DNA of 64,000 bases from NCBI GenBank assembly GCA_021648265.1, contig JAKITD010000001.1, positions 62,001-126,000 on the forward strand. Reading direction: 5' to 3'. Each line of letters starts with the position of its first letter. Position 1 is the stretch's first letter. The DNA is from Flavobacteriaceae bacterium. Lineage in GTDB: Bacteria; Bacteroidota; Bacteroidia; Flavobacteriales; Flavobacteriaceae. The position numbers and the translations under genes were made by a program. Under the pieces are notes generated by a model that searched no databases, was not told the DNA's origin, and saw only the letters and a program-made list of their open reading frames with translations. Positions 25,701 through 35,269 of this stretch are shown here, piece after piece.

Positions 25701-28700
25701 TTATCTTCTATTAATATATAATGGTCCTGCCAATTGTTTATTTTGCCCTTCATTATTAACATAATTAATTACGTAGTAGTAAGTTCCAACTGGTAACATT
25801 TCACCTTTATCGATAGTTGTTCTTCCCTCAGAAATTCCTCTAAAGTATTTACCGTTTCCTGTTCCGTATCCGTTTACACCGAAAACCTGAACTCCCCATC
25901 TATTAAATATTTCTACAGTATTATTAGGGTAATTTTCAATACCTCGTATAACAAACACATCATTTAACCCATCTCCATTTGGTGTCATAATATCAAAAAT
26001 TTCTAAATCATCTTCAATGTCAGGGTTATTATTGTTTGTTTCATCATAGTCTGGAATACCATTATCATTATTATCTGCTATCTCATCACCATTTGGTAAA
26101 CCATCTCCATCACAATCAAGAGCTAACCAAGATTCACTTACTCCAACAACCTCAATGTCTTCATAAGATATCTCTTGACTTTCAAAATTATAATCACAAG
26201 GATCCATTGGATCTGTATCATCGTTTAATTCATCTCCGTTGCTTACGCCATCGCCGTCACAATCTAAATCAATCCATTCTTGCGAAGGTTCTAGCGTCTG
26301 ACTTATAATAATAAAATCACAAATATCAAAAGGATCGGTTCCATCCAATACTTCATCATCATTAGTTATACCATCACCATCACAATCTCCGTCTTTCCAT
26401 TCCTGTGTAGGTTCTAAAGTTTGGTTTTCTAGTACTAAATCACAAGAATCTAATGGATTAGTTCCATCTATTAATTCCTGACCATTTATTACCCCATCAC
26501 CATCACAATCAGCTTCATTCCATTCTTGAGAAGGTGTAACGGTTTGTCCTTCTAAAATGAAGTCACACATATCAAGTGGATCGGTGCCGTCTATGAGTTC
26601 GTCACCATTAGTTACACCGTCACCGTCACAATCCATTCCTTCCCACTCAGGTGTTTGTGGTACACTTGCATTTTCTAACATAAACTCACAAGGATTAACT
26701 GGATCTGTTCCGTCTATTATTTCATCGCCATTTGTTACTCCATCACCATCACAATCTCCGTCTATCCATTCTTGTGACGGATCTGTATCTTGATTAGCTG
26801 CAATTAAATCACACTCATCTAATGGGTCGGTATTATCTAATATTTCCTGTCCGTTACTTACTCCGTCACCATCACAATCTAATAAATCCCATTCCTCAGA
26901 AGGATCTAATGTTTGACTTGCTAATACAAAATCACAAGGATCTGTAGGATCTGTACCGTCGGCAATCTCCGTACCATTAGTTACTCCATCACCATCACAG
27001 TCTGCATCATTCCACGGTCCTCCTGGAGGTAACGTTTGACTTTCTGGTATTAAATCACAAGAATCTAACGGATCGGTTCCGTCTATTACTTCATCTCCGT
27101 TAGTTACACCATCACCATCACAATCTAATGCTTCCCACTCAGGTGTTTGTGGTACACTAGCATTTTCTAACATAAACTCACAAGGATCAACTGGATCTGT
27201 TCCGTCTATTATTTCATCGCCATTTGTTACTCCGTCTCCATCACAGTCTCCATCAATCCAAGATTGGCTCGGCGGTACTGTCTGCATAGTGTAATCTAAA
27301 TCACACTCATCTAATGGATTGGTTCCGTTACCTTCATCAGCACCGCTACCGTCTGGATCTATTTCATCACCATTTGTTACTCCATCACCGTCACAATCTA
27401 AACCTTGGAATTCTGGGGTTGTTATTGTGTAATCCTGATTTGCTTGTTCAAACTCACAAGGATTCGTTGGGTCAGTTCCGTCAGAAACCTCTGCTCCATT
27501 AGTCACTCCATCGCCATCACAATCTGCATCGTTCCAATCTGTAGTAGGCGTTGTGTCTTGATTAGCAGCAATTAAGTCACACTCATCTAGTGGATCTGTA
27601 CCATCAATTAGTTCTTGTCCATTGGTTACTCCGTCACCGTCACAATCTAGTGCTTCCCATTCAGGTGTTTGCGGTAAAGTAGCATTCTCTAACATAAACT
27701 CACAAGGATCAACTGGATCGGTTCCATCAATTATCTCATAACCATTGGTTACTCCGTCTCCATCACAGTCTCCATCAATCCAAGATTGGCTCGGCGGTAC
27801 TGTCTGCATAGTGTAATCTAAATCACACTCATCTAATGGATTGGTTCCGTTACCTTCATCAGCACCGTTACCGTCTGGATCTATTTCATCACCATTTGTT
27901 ACTCCATCTCCATCACAATCTAAACCTTGAAATTCTGGGGTTGTTATTGTGTAATCCTGATTTGCTTGTTCAAAATCACAAGGATTTGTAGGGTCAGTAC
28001 CGTCGATAATCTCTGTACCATTAGTTACGCCATCTCCATCACAATCTGCATCGTTCCACGTAGTGCTTGGCGTTGTATCTTGATTAGCAGCAACTAAATC
28101 ACATTCATCTAATGGATCCGTACCATCTATAATCTCTTGTCCGTTGGTTACACCATCGCCATCACAATCTAATGCTTCCCAAACCGGTGTGGTTGGTAAA
28201 CTTTGACTTGTTAATACAAAATCACAAGGATCTGTTGGATCGGTACCATCTATTACTTCATCGCCATTAGTTACACCATCACCGTCACAATCTGCATCGT
28301 TCCAAGCTGTAGTAGGCGTTGTGTCTATACTTGCAAAATCTAAACTACAAGAATCTAATGGGTCGGTGCCATCGGCTATTTCTTGTCCGTTGGTTACACC
28401 ATCGCCATCACAATCTAATGCGTCCCAAGCAGCTGTAACATTTGCTATTACTTGATTGGTACTGTCATAATCACAAGGATCGGTTGGATCAGTATTATCT
28501 AATACTTCTTGTCCATTAGTCACACCATCACCGTCACAATCTGCATCGTTCCAAGTTGTGGACACATCAGCTATTACTTGACTATCTACATCATAATCAC
28601 ACAAATCTAACGGATCGGTACCATCGGCTATTTCTTGCCCATTGACTACTCCATCTCCATCACAATCTGCTAAAATCCATGGGGCAGTTTGAGTTTCGGT

Positions 28701-31700
28701 TACCAATAAATTATTATAATCACAAGGATCGTAAGGATCTGTTCCGTTACCATCATCAATTCCGTTTCCGTCTGGATCTACTTCTGTACCATTTATTACA
28801 CCATCTCCGTCACAATCGGATAAGTACCATTCTGATGTAATATCGATTAAGTTAACACCTGTGATATCTCCACCACTGCAAGGGTCAATTGGATATGTAC
28901 CATTAGCACACTCTGTTGCGTTATCTTCCCCGTCACCGTCACAGTCCTCCAAACCTAATGAGCTTCCTGGGTTTGCTGCTAAAAACAGACATATATCTAC
29001 TGCTCCAGTAATTGCATCATCACATGTTGGATCTGCAACTGTTACTGTTAAATTTGCTGGAAGAGATGTATCTCCGTCATTATCGTTTACTGTGTATGGT
29101 ATCGTTGCAATTCCTGAAAAAGTAGGTAACGGGTCAAATGTTATATTACCAGAAGAATCTACAGTCCATGTGTTGCCGTCTATATCTATAAATATATTTT
29201 GGATTCCAGATGTATTTGGGTCTAAGTCTACTGTAGCAGAGTCTATTGTTCCGTCGCTATCTGTATCATTCCCAGTTATAGGAAAAGTTACATCGGTATC
29301 GTTAGTAGTTGTGGCACTATCTGGATTAGCTACTGGTGGAACATTTACTGTTGCCGCCACAACAATTATAGCATCTGCAGAACTACAAGTTAGTTGATTT
29401 GGTTCATTTAAACATATTTGATACCTAACAGTATATATTCCAGGTGTTGACCCTGGAGGTATAACCATAGTGCCATCTGGATTTATTGATACTCCAACTA
29501 ATCCGCCATGAGAAACTATACTTATATTATCATTTATATTTGAATCATTTGCAGGACTACCATCTGAAAGATCTACTCCATTACCATTGTCGCCAAACAC
29601 ACTTAGCGTTGTTCCGCCAATTGTTTCATCTATAGGTGAAGAAGTAAAATTATCATCGTTTGCAATAATTATTAGTGAACTTACTATTAGTTCAGCACTA
29701 TTTTGCTCATCTACACAGGCATTTTCTGGATGTGTAACAACAAGATTATACATATAGCCGTTTAGTCCTGTAACATCAGATATAGATAGGGTTGCCGTAC
29801 TTGTACCTAAATAAACTGATACATCTGTCAAGTCTGTAAAGGTTATTCCTCCATTTGTACTTACTTGCCATTGGTAAACCAATGCAGCACTCACATCTGT
29901 TGCAGGTGTTGGTAATGTATAATTAGGTGTTCCTCCAGCGAAAGTAGTTGTACTTACAGCTGTAGCAGAAGTTATAGTAAAACTAGTACCTAAACCTATA
30001 GCAACTGTTTGATCTAGTAGAAGACTAGCGTCTACTGTTACCTGTGTTGCTGTGGTTACACTTGTATTTGTAGCTGGAGTATTTGTATAAGCATCTCCTG
30101 TTCCAGTTATCCCAGCAGATAACACCAAACCATTAGCATTAACACCGCCTCCCGAAAGGGTTAATGGATCGCCTGGACCGTATTGTTCACCATCACCAGC
30201 ATCTGCATTATCGTTGCTATATGCTTCATTTGCATCTGAACAACCATCATTGTCTGAGTCTGTATCGAAAACATCGAATATCCCGTCGAAATCAGTATCT
30301 AAATCATTTTCACAAACCGTAGTAAATGTTAAATTTGCAATACCAATACGCATTGTACTATTAATATTTGTTTCTTTATTTAAATAAGTAAATTCAATAC
30401 TTATAATAGGTTCATTAAAAGTTAAATCTAAGACCCCACCAGTATCTCCGCTTGGTGCGTTCCCTTCGAGTGTAATGCCTTCAAAAATATTATTCCCAAG
30501 ATAATTAATATGATTCCCCAAAGGAGCTGTGTAATTTGAAGCATCTATTTGTATTATTGAACCGTCTAGTCTTCTAGCCTCGATAGTTACTTCATCTTGC
30601 CATTGATTGACTCTCGCATCAATATCCTGCATCGAAAAAGTAAGGGTTTGTAAAGGTTTTGAAAAAGTAAATGTGGTTATTGACGGATCTGGGTCAGACC
30701 CCTCGTTATTGTGCTCTATTTCTAAAATATTACCAAAACCAAAACCGTTTACTACCGAAACTTCTCTAACAGCATTACCATCTGTATCATTTAAATCTAC
30801 AGTCATTACTACACCATCTATCGCAGTAGAAGTTAAAATTGGATTTGGATTTGCATGTAAATTTGAAGCATTTCCAGTAAATCCAAAATCTTGACCCCAT
30901 TCAAAAACACCTGTTATCGCAGGCGCACAGCCCATTTCATCAGTGTCTAAAATACCATCATTATCATCATCTAAATCTGCATAATCTGGAACACCATCAC
31001 CATCATTGTCTGGGAGCACTATTGTTACAGTTACATTTGCCGAATCTGAATAACCATTACCATCATCAATTGTATAAGGAAAATTAATTGGACCTAAGCT
31101 ACCAAGAGGTGGCGTCACAACCAACTGACCACCAACTAAAAGAACTTCTGTTCCATCAATTAAGATGACTGGGGCTCCTCCATCGAAAATAGGAACTCCA
31201 TTTACTTCAGTAATTGTTAAAATATCACCTTCAGGATCACTATCATTATTAGTTACATTAATTGTTACTGGAGTGTTAATACCTGTTGAAGCGTTATCGT
31301 TAAAAGCAACAGGAGGATTATTCATCACAGACGAAGCAGAGGAAGATCCCGCTACAGAATTTGTAGGATCATTTGCACCAAAGTCAGCTGTATTATTACC
31401 TATACAAGGCGTTGTCATTTCTACAGTAAAAGTTACCGTTACTTGTTGCCCTGGCTCAAGGATTCCTGAGGTGTTGTCAAAAAAATCAATATCAAAAACA
31501 CCATCATATCCAGGATTTATATTAGGATCTACTAAAGCCGTTGAAGAGGCGATAGCAGGAGAAGTAACAATACCAACAATACTACTGGCTCCACAAATTG
31601 CAGTAAGATCATCTGTTAAAACCAAATTACTTATTTGCACATTAGAAGAAGCATTATTAGAAGCCACTAATTGATAGGTTATATCTCTATTATTAGGAAC

Positions 31701-33245
31701 CCCGCTTGCAGCAGGCACATCTCCTATAATACTTTTTTGTAAATCTAACGAAACAGAATAAGGGAATCTCATAGCTCTACTAGGACAACTACATTGATCT
31801 TCGGAGGATGGCGTATCAATACCAGTAGAAGCGTTATAATATCTATCTACATGACTCCCTTCAGAATCAGTCCACTCAATATAGGTATCATTGTTGGTTT
31901 CAAGGTCACCATCTGCACTTCCTTGCGTATAGCTAGGATCAATAACAGCAAAACTATTCCAGCCACTAAAACCTGTTGGTCCAACGTTGTATGTTATATC
32001 TAAAATTATTTCTGCCCCAGCAGTCATAGAAACACCGCCAGCTAATACACCTGTATTTGCTCCCGCACCGTTATAAGTTCCATTTACAGCTCCGACACCA
32101 GAAACTATAGTCACTACAGAACTATTAATAGGAATACCATCTGCAATAAATGGCTCCATAGACAAGTAAAATTGCACATTTGAAGCTGTAGCAGCTCCAT
32201 CATTTTTTATGATAACCGTATTTGTAAAATCATATGTCCCATCATAATTAACAACAGGAGTATTAACAGGAACAAACAAATTTGCAGCAACTGTAGTTTG
32301 AGTTGTGTGAAAATCATTATGCGTAACACTTGTTGTTGGGCTTCCGTCTGATGATGAAGTAGTGATAGCATTCACAAAAGTAACACCATTATTTGCACCT
32401 ACCCCTTGACCACCAGCACAAGCAGGATCAACATAAACACAAAAACTTACGCTTATCCTTTGTCTAGGGTATAAAATATTGTTCGTTACCGCAGAAGCAT
32501 TAAATAAACCCCCTGCTCCAGGCGAAGCTGGGTTACTAGCGTCAAACTCAACAGCATCCCAATCAGCTCCAGTCCACATTAACGGAAAATTAAATCCATT
32601 ATTATTACCTGTAGATATACCATTACGATCTATTTGAGTTACACAACCTGTGTTAAATGCCAGAGTAGATTCTAAATCATCAAACAGCTGTACGCTAGAA
32701 ATATTATCAACATAACTCTCATTAAATAAAGCTACAGTATATTGTATTTTATAAACACCACTAGCCGTATAACCTTGATTACAACTAGATATACCTACTG
32801 TTAATTGTGCATTAATAGAGTCAATAGTAATAGATAGCACCGCAGTAGTGTCAGGATCAATTCCATCAGAAACAGTGTATGTCGCCTGCACAACAGAACC
32901 AGCATACCCAGGATTTGGCACAAAATTATAACTACCATCAGCAAAAATGGTTAAATCACCCTCAGGCAAAAATGCCGTTGTTCCTGCAGGGTAAGTAGTA
33001 CCTCCTGCAACAAATTGAGTTACTGTTATTGGAGTTCCATCAGGATCAAAATCGTTTGCCAAAACACCTAGAGCGGCAACAAATAAAGGTGTTGCTTCAT
33101 CTGTAGAGTTAGACTCATCAACAGCAACTGGAGAGGTTTGAGCTTCTACCGCTAAACTAATTAGGGCAAAAAACACAAATGTGGTTATTTTAAATATCCT
33201 TTTTGTGTTTTTAAATATTTCTAATAAAAAAGTAAAATTCTTCAT
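25701..33245 (-). CDS. Giant T9SS type B adhesin with calcium-binding repeats
   Basis: Secreted surface protein of 2514 residues, probably exported by T9SS and used in adhesion or gliding. N-terminal signal sequence ends in LISLAVEAQ. A cadherin-like/Big domain follows (LGVLANDFDPDGTPITVTQF), then DUF11-like domains (about 140-640), another cadherin-like stretch (NDSDPEGDILTITEVNG), a DxDxDG region (DNDGDGVPDYADLDDDNDGI, about 745) and more Ig-like domains. Residues about 1435-2385 are a thrombospondin-type-3-like array with 23 DCDGDG motifs. The last 100 residues are a gliding-motility-associated C-terminal (type B) sorting domain (MTPNGDGLNDVFVI, VEIFNRWGVQVF, GTYYYVINY). Upstream partner of porP and ompA. 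Confidence 0.92.
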   Translation of the reverse strand: MKNFTFLLEIFKNTKRIFKITTFVFFALISLAVEAQTSPVAVDESNSTDEATPLFVAALGVLANDFDPDGTPITVTQFVAGGTTYPAGTTAFLPEGDLTIFADGSYNFVPNPGYAGSVVQATYTVSDGIDPDTTAVLSITIDSINAQLTVGISSCNQGYTASGVYKIQYTVALFNESYVDNISSVQLFDDLESTLAFNTGCVTQIDRNGISTGNNNGFNFPLMWTGADWDAVEFDASNPASPGAGGLFNASAVTNNILYPRQRISVSFCVYVDPACAGGQGVGANNGVTFVNAITTSSSDGSPTTSVTHNDFHTTQTTVAANLFVPVNTPVVNYDGTYDFTNTVIIKNDGAATASNVQFYLSMEPFIADGIPINSSVVTIVSGVGAVNGTYNGAGANTGVLAGGVSMTAGAEIILDITYNVGPTGFSGWNSFAVIDPSYTQGSADGDLETNNDTYIEWTDSEGSHVDRYYNASTGIDTPSSEDQCSCPSRAMRFPYSVSLDLQKSIIGDVPAASGVPNNRDITYQLVASNNASSNVQISNLVLTDDLTAICGASSIVGIVTSPAIASSTALVDPNINPGYDGVFDIDFFDNTSGILEPGQQVTVTFTVEMTTPCIGNNTADFGANDPTNSVAGSSSASSVMNNPPVAFNDNASTGINTPVTINVTNNDSDPEGDILTITEVNGVPIFDGGAPVILIDGTEVLLVGGQLVVTPPLGSLGPINFPYTIDDGNGYSDSANVTVTIVLPDNDGDGVPDYADLDDDNDGILDTDEMGCAPAITGVFEWGQDFGFTGNASNLHANPNPILTSTAIDGVVMTVDLNDTDGNAVREVSVVNGFGFGNILEIEHNNEGSDPDPSITTFTFSKPLQTLTFSMQDIDARVNQWQDEVTIEARRLDGSIIQIDASNYTAPLGNHINYLGNNIFEGITLEGNAPSGDTGGVLDLTFNEPIISIEFTYLNKETNINSTMRIGIANLTFTTVCENDLDTDFDGIFDVFDTDSDNDGCSDANEAYSNDNADAGDGEQYGPGDPLTLSGGGVNANGLVLSAGITGTGDAYTNTPATNTSVTTATQVTVDASLLLDQTVAIGLGTSFTITSATAVSTTTFAGGTPNYTLPTPATDVSAALVYQWQVSTNGGITFTDLTDVSVYLGTSTATLSISDVTGLNGYMYNLVVTHPENACVDEQNSAELIVSSLIIIANDDNFTSSPIDETIGGTTLSVFGDNGNGVDLSDGSPANDSNINDNISIVSHGGLVGVSINPDGTMVIPPGSTPGIYTVRYQICLNEPNQLTCSSADAIIVVAATVNVPPVANPDSATTTNDTDVTFPITGNDTDSDGTIDSATVDLDPNTSGIQNIFIDIDGNTWTVDSSGNITFDPLPTFSGIATIPYTVNDNDGDTSLPANLTVTVADPTCDDAITGAVDICLFLAANPGSSLGLEDCDGDGEDNATECANGTYPIDPCSGGDITGVNLIDITSEWYLSDCDGDGVINGTEVDPDGNGIDDGNGTDPYDPCDYNNLLVTETQTAPWILADCDGDGVVNGQEIADGTDPLDLCDYDVDSQVIADVSTTWNDADCDGDGVTNGQEVLDNTDPTDPCDYDSTNQVIANVTAAWDALDCDGDGVTNGQEIADGTDPLDSCSLDFASIDTTPTTAWNDADCDGDGVTNGDEVIDGTDPTDPCDFVLTSQSLPTTPVWEALDCDGDGVTNGQEIIDGTDPLDECDLVAANQDTTPSTTWNDADCDGDGVTNGTEIIDGTDPTNPCDFEQANQDYTITTPEFQGLDCDGDGVTNGDEIDPDGNGADEGNGTNPLDECDLDYTMQTVPPSQSWIDGDCDGDGVTNGYEIIDGTDPVDPCEFMLENATLPQTPEWEALDCDGDGVTNGQELIDGTDPLDECDLIAANQDTTPTTDWNDADCDGDGVTNGAEVSDGTDPTNPCEFEQANQDYTITTPEFQGLDCDGDGVTNGDEIDPDGSGADEGNGTNPLDECDLDYTMQTVPPSQSWIDGDCDGDGVTNGDEIIDGTDPVDPCEFMLENASVPQTPEWEALDCDGDGVTNGDEVIDGTDPLDSCDLIPESQTLPPGGPWNDADCDGDGVTNGTEIADGTDPTDPCDFVLASQTLDPSEEWDLLDCDGDGVSNGQEILDNTDPLDECDLIAANQDTDPSQEWIDGDCDGDGVTNGDEIIDGTDPVNPCEFMLENASVPQTPEWEGMDCDGDGVTNGDELIDGTDPLDMCDFILEGQTVTPSQEWNEADCDGDGVINGQELIDGTNPLDSCDLVLENQTLEPTQEWKDGDCDGDGITNDDEVLDGTDPFDICDFIIISQTLEPSQEWIDLDCDGDGVSNGDELNDDTDPMDPCDYNFESQEISYEDIEVVGVSESWLALDCDGDGLPNGDEIADNNDNGIPDYDETNNNNPDIEDDLEIFDIMTPNGDGLNDVFVIRGIENYPNNTVEIFNRWGVQVFGVNGYGTGNGKYFRGISEGRTTIDKGEMLPVGTYYYVINYVNNEGQNKQLAGPLYINRR
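26102..28947 (-). repeat. Coding tandem repeat array, 23 DCDGDG units
   Basis: Repeats of about 40-45 residues, each holding DCDGDG-V-TNG-E-DGTDP and a Cys before and after (consensus piece DPLDECDL). Asp-rich loops are known calcium ligands in thrombospondin type 3 repeats. In most units two Cys per repeat could form a regular disulphide ladder. Confidence 0.9.
27121..28164. repeat. 522-bp in-frame tandem duplication inside the adhesin gene
   Basis: 27121-27642 and 27643-28164 are near-identical four-unit blocks. For example the marker CAATCCAAGATTGGCTCGG begins at 27254 and at 27776, exactly 522 bases (174 codons) apart. Both blocks encode the longer variant unit with DPDGNGADEGNGTNP (Asn to Ser in one copy). 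Confidence 0.85.
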
Positions 33246-33909
33246 AAGCTACTTACTTAAATTGTATTTTAATAGTTAAAGCATTTAATCTAAGAGTCAA
33301 TAATCTTAAATTATATTTCGTCGGCGAATTTAACATTATTTTACAATAATTTATTATCTGTATCAATTAAAAGACGGGTTTGTCGTTTTTTTTCGATGAA
33401 CTCATTTTTATTTTCGACGAAATACACATATTATTTTAGTTCTAAACAATATTTAACATTTTTCATCATCAACAAATTATAAAAATGTATCGTATCCTTT
33501 CAATTCAATATAAATTAACTAATGCTAGTAAATTTATCATAATAACTACATCTACAGGGACTTATCTAAAAAGATGATAAATTATAATCATTAAAAAACA
33601 ATAATTTACCGTACAAAATTACATAGATAATATACAGAGGAAAATAAAATATTCTAAACAGAAACTATTGTGTTATAAAGTAGTCTTTTTATGTTATTTC
33701 TGGATTGATGTTAGTTTCCTACCTGTGAATATTTTAGATAATACTCATTTTTTAAATTTTAACACTACGTATGAAATACGGGTCTTCTACGAGCTTATAG
33801 CCGTTTATCAGTAATTTAATTCGCTATAGTGTAATATTTTTTAACTTTTCTTTAGGTTTATTCCTTCTTTTGTATATCTTTGAATTTTTAACCCCCAAAT
33901 ATTTATATT
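33246..33909. other. Non-coding gap upstream of the adhesin operon
   Basis: 664 bases without a convincing gene. It holds a 9-bp inverted repeat ATTTCGTCG (33315-33323) / CGACGAAAT (33415-33423), with further TTCG/CGAA words between (TTCGATGAA near 33392). It also holds the -7 element of the downstream plus-strand lipoprotein gene. No clear promoter for the adhesin gene was found by eye. Confidence 0.5.
33875..33882 (+). promoter_or_regulatory. Candidate -7 element of the small lipoprotein gene (TATCTTTG)
   Basis: Exact TAnnTTTG match 27 bases before ATG 33910, the same octamer as the etfB element. No TTG at standard spacing. Confidence 0.55.
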
Positions 33910-34032
33910 ATGAAAAAACTTATGTTTATTTTAGCCCTAGTTGCATTAGCTGCAAGTTGTACCCCAGAATCTATTAATAGTGACGACCAACAAATCGACA
34001 AACTTAAATATGAAATCCCGCGTAACGGATAG
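33910..34032 (+). CDS. 40-residue lipoprotein
   Basis: A complete short gene: MKKLMFILALVALAASC, then a polar tail ending YEIPRNG. A positively charged start, hydrophobic stretch and lipobox LAASC (Cys17) make it a convincing lipoprotein of 24 residues after processing. It is preceded by a good -7 promoter element, and its ATG lies at a normal distance. It overlaps the next gene by 23 bases in another frame. Function is unknown. Ordinary length cut-offs would miss it. Confidence 0.75.
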   Translation: MKKLMFILALVALAASCTPESINSDDQQIDKLKYEIPRNG

Positions 34033-34501
34033 AAATAAAAACATTTATTCTGGAGTGGCAATATCTATAATACTGATAGCCACTCCTTTTTTGTTTTATA
34101 TATATAAATTTGCTCCGTCAGATTCAACTGAATGGAATACTATTTTCGGAATATTTAAGTCAAATGGTTTTGGAAACATGCAAGCTTTTACGCATGCTTT
34201 ATTTACAAAAATCACATTCCTAACTCTTACTATTATTTGGTTTTTAACAGCGAGAAACTGGTGGAAATACGCGATACTTGTTCCTCTTACCATGTTTTTA
34301 TTCCAACTCTCTGGAATTATTAATTGGGAACTTAAATATATTGATGAATATGACTTTTGGTATTCGCTTCCTTTTATTTTACCCATCGTTCTTTTTCTTA
34401 TTTATTTATCTTACAGAATCAGCAAAAACAAAGACTATTATTCTGAAATTGACAACAATGCCAAAGAAGAAATACACAGAATGTTTAGTGACGATTTGTA
34501 G
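34010..34501 (+). CDS. Four-helix membrane protein of unknown function
   Basis: 163 residues from ATG 34010 (MKSRVTDRNKNIYSG). An in-frame start at 33980 is possible but lies deep inside the small lipoprotein gene. Four hydrophobic helices: VAISIILIATPFLFYIY, ITFLTLTIIWFLTA, YAILVPLTMFLFQLSGII and SLPFILPIVLFLIYLSY. The C-terminal tail is acidic and polar (EIDNNAKEEIHRMF). I recognise no family by motif. The overlap with the lipoprotein gene suggests translational coupling and a shared role. Confidence 0.8.
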   Translation: MKSRVTDRNKNIYSGVAISIILIATPFLFYIYKFAPSDSTEWNTIFGIFKSNGFGNMQAFTHALFTKITFLTLTIIWFLTARNWWKYAILVPLTMFLFQLSGIINWELKYIDEYDFWYSLPFILPIVLFLIYLSYRISKNKDYYSEIDNNAKEEIHRMFSDDL

Positions 34502-34547
34502 TCTAAAAAATTAACTGAAAATTTATTTATTTTATTTTAAAAAAAGC

Positions 34548-34577
34548 TTTGCTATTATATTAAAAGTTTTAAATTTG
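34548..34577 (+). promoter_or_regulatory. Promoter of the tRNA-Gly/tRNA-Leu unit
   Basis: TTTG (34548-34551), 18 bases, TAAATTTG (34570-34577): the best full match to the Bacteroidota sigma-A consensus in the window, ending 36 bases before tRNA-Gly. Confidence 0.75.
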
Positions 34578-34613
34578 CAACCGCTTTGACAACAAAGCTA
34601 TGTTCATATTAAT

Positions 34614-34686
34614 GCGAAAATAGCTCAGTTGGTAGAGCGCCACCTTGCCAAGGTGGAGGTCGCGGGTTCGAATCCCGTTTTTCGCT
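34614..34686 (+). tRNA. tRNA-Gly (anticodon GCC)
   Basis: 73 bases. Acceptor GCGAAAA pairs with TTTTCGC, D arm GCTC/GAGC, anticodon loop TTGCCAA on a CCACC/GGTGG stem, T loop TTCGAAT. CCA is not encoded. Confidence 0.97.
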
Positions 34687-34744
34687 CAATCGACTACGCT
34701 CAGTGACTGAAATTAAATTAGGTGACCGAAAAAAACATACCAAT

Positions 34745-34830
34745 GCTGAAGTGGTGGAATTGGTAGACACGCTGGACTTAAAATCCAGTGGACAGTAATG
34801 TCCGTACGGGTTCAAGTCCCGTCTTCAGTA
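34745..34830 (+). tRNA. tRNA-Leu (anticodon UAA)
   Basis: 86 bases with the long variable arm of class II tRNAs. Acceptor GCTGAAG pairs with CTTCAGT, anticodon stem CTGGA/TCCAG around CTTAAAA, T loop TTCAAGT. Probably co-transcribed with tRNA-Gly (58-base spacer). Confidence 0.97.
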
Positions 34831-34832
34831 CT

Positions 34833-34862
34833 AAAGCCTTATCGAAAGATAAGGCTTTTTTG
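34833..34862 (+). terminator. Terminator after tRNA-Leu
   Basis: 11-bp stem AAAGCCTTATC with a GAAA tetraloop (34833-34843 with 34848-34858), then T residues. Confidence 0.9.
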
Positions 34863-35046
34863 GTTTATGTTTATAGCTATTATTGGATTAATGGGGATTA
34901 AGTCCAAAAGTTGTGGGATTATACAAAATATAATTATTTTGAAATTATTACTACAACTAATTGAAAAGACAACAAAATTAATTTGTGTTGAATTTCCACG
35001 AGCTACAATAAACTTTAAATCCTGATTTTTAATTGACAAAACTTTA

Positions 35047-35074
35047 TTGTTAATTAATATAATTTGTATATTCG
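35047..35074 (+). promoter_or_regulatory. Promoter of tRNA-Arg
   Basis: TTG (35047-35049), 17 bases, TATATTCG (35067-35074), one base off the TAnnTTTG consensus, 32 bases before tRNA-Arg. Confidence 0.5.
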
Positions 35075-35106
35075 CACCCGCAAAAGAAGTGTTTTTTTTT
35101 GCAGTG

Positions 35107-35180
35107 GGGCTCGTAGCTCAGCTGGATAGAGCACCTCCCTTCTAAGGAGGCGGTCACAGGTTCGAATCCTGTCGGGCTCA
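35107..35180 (+). tRNA. tRNA-Arg (anticodon UCU)
   Basis: 74 bases. Acceptor GGGCTCG/CGGGCTC with two G-U pairs, D arm GCTC/GAGC, anticodon stem CCTCC/GGAGG around CTTCTAA, T arm ACAGG-TTCGAAT-CCTGT. Confidence 0.96.
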
Positions 35181-35190
35181 CTATATTTTA

Positions 35191-35220
35191 AAAACCTGTA
35201 TTTTTTAATACGGGTTTTTT
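35191..35220. terminator. Terminator after tRNA-Arg, possibly bidirectional
   Basis: 12-bp stem (35191-35202 with 35207-35218, AAAACCTGTATT with one G-U pair) followed by T residues. A tracts on its left could also stop the minus-strand genes converging from the pigment cluster. Confidence 0.75.
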
Positions 35221-35269
35221 TATTTAACGTCCTGTCCCACATCGAAATAAATTAATTTCTTGAAAACAA

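Noticed and set aside
26102-28947. CRISPR-like regular repeats
   Set aside because: The period varies, the frame is kept and the units encode calcium-binding motifs, so it is a coding repeat and not an array. No cas genes are present.
28861-29397. Long plus-strand open frame opposite the adhesin gene
   Set aside because: It is antisense to Ser/Thr/Asp-rich coding repeats and its protein is low-complexity Ser/Pro/Val. The minus-strand frame is continuous with clear domains. The same applies to 30607-30894 and 31165-31674.
34609-34815. Frames across the tRNA genes
   Set aside because: They read through clear tRNA structures. The SEKRDSNPRPPPWQ-type peptide is the well-known false translation of tRNA sequence.
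35107-35180. tRNA-Arg as an attachment site for an island carrying the pigment cluster
   Set aside because: No second copy of the tRNA 3' end and no integrase gene were seen in the window. Base composition does not change visibly.
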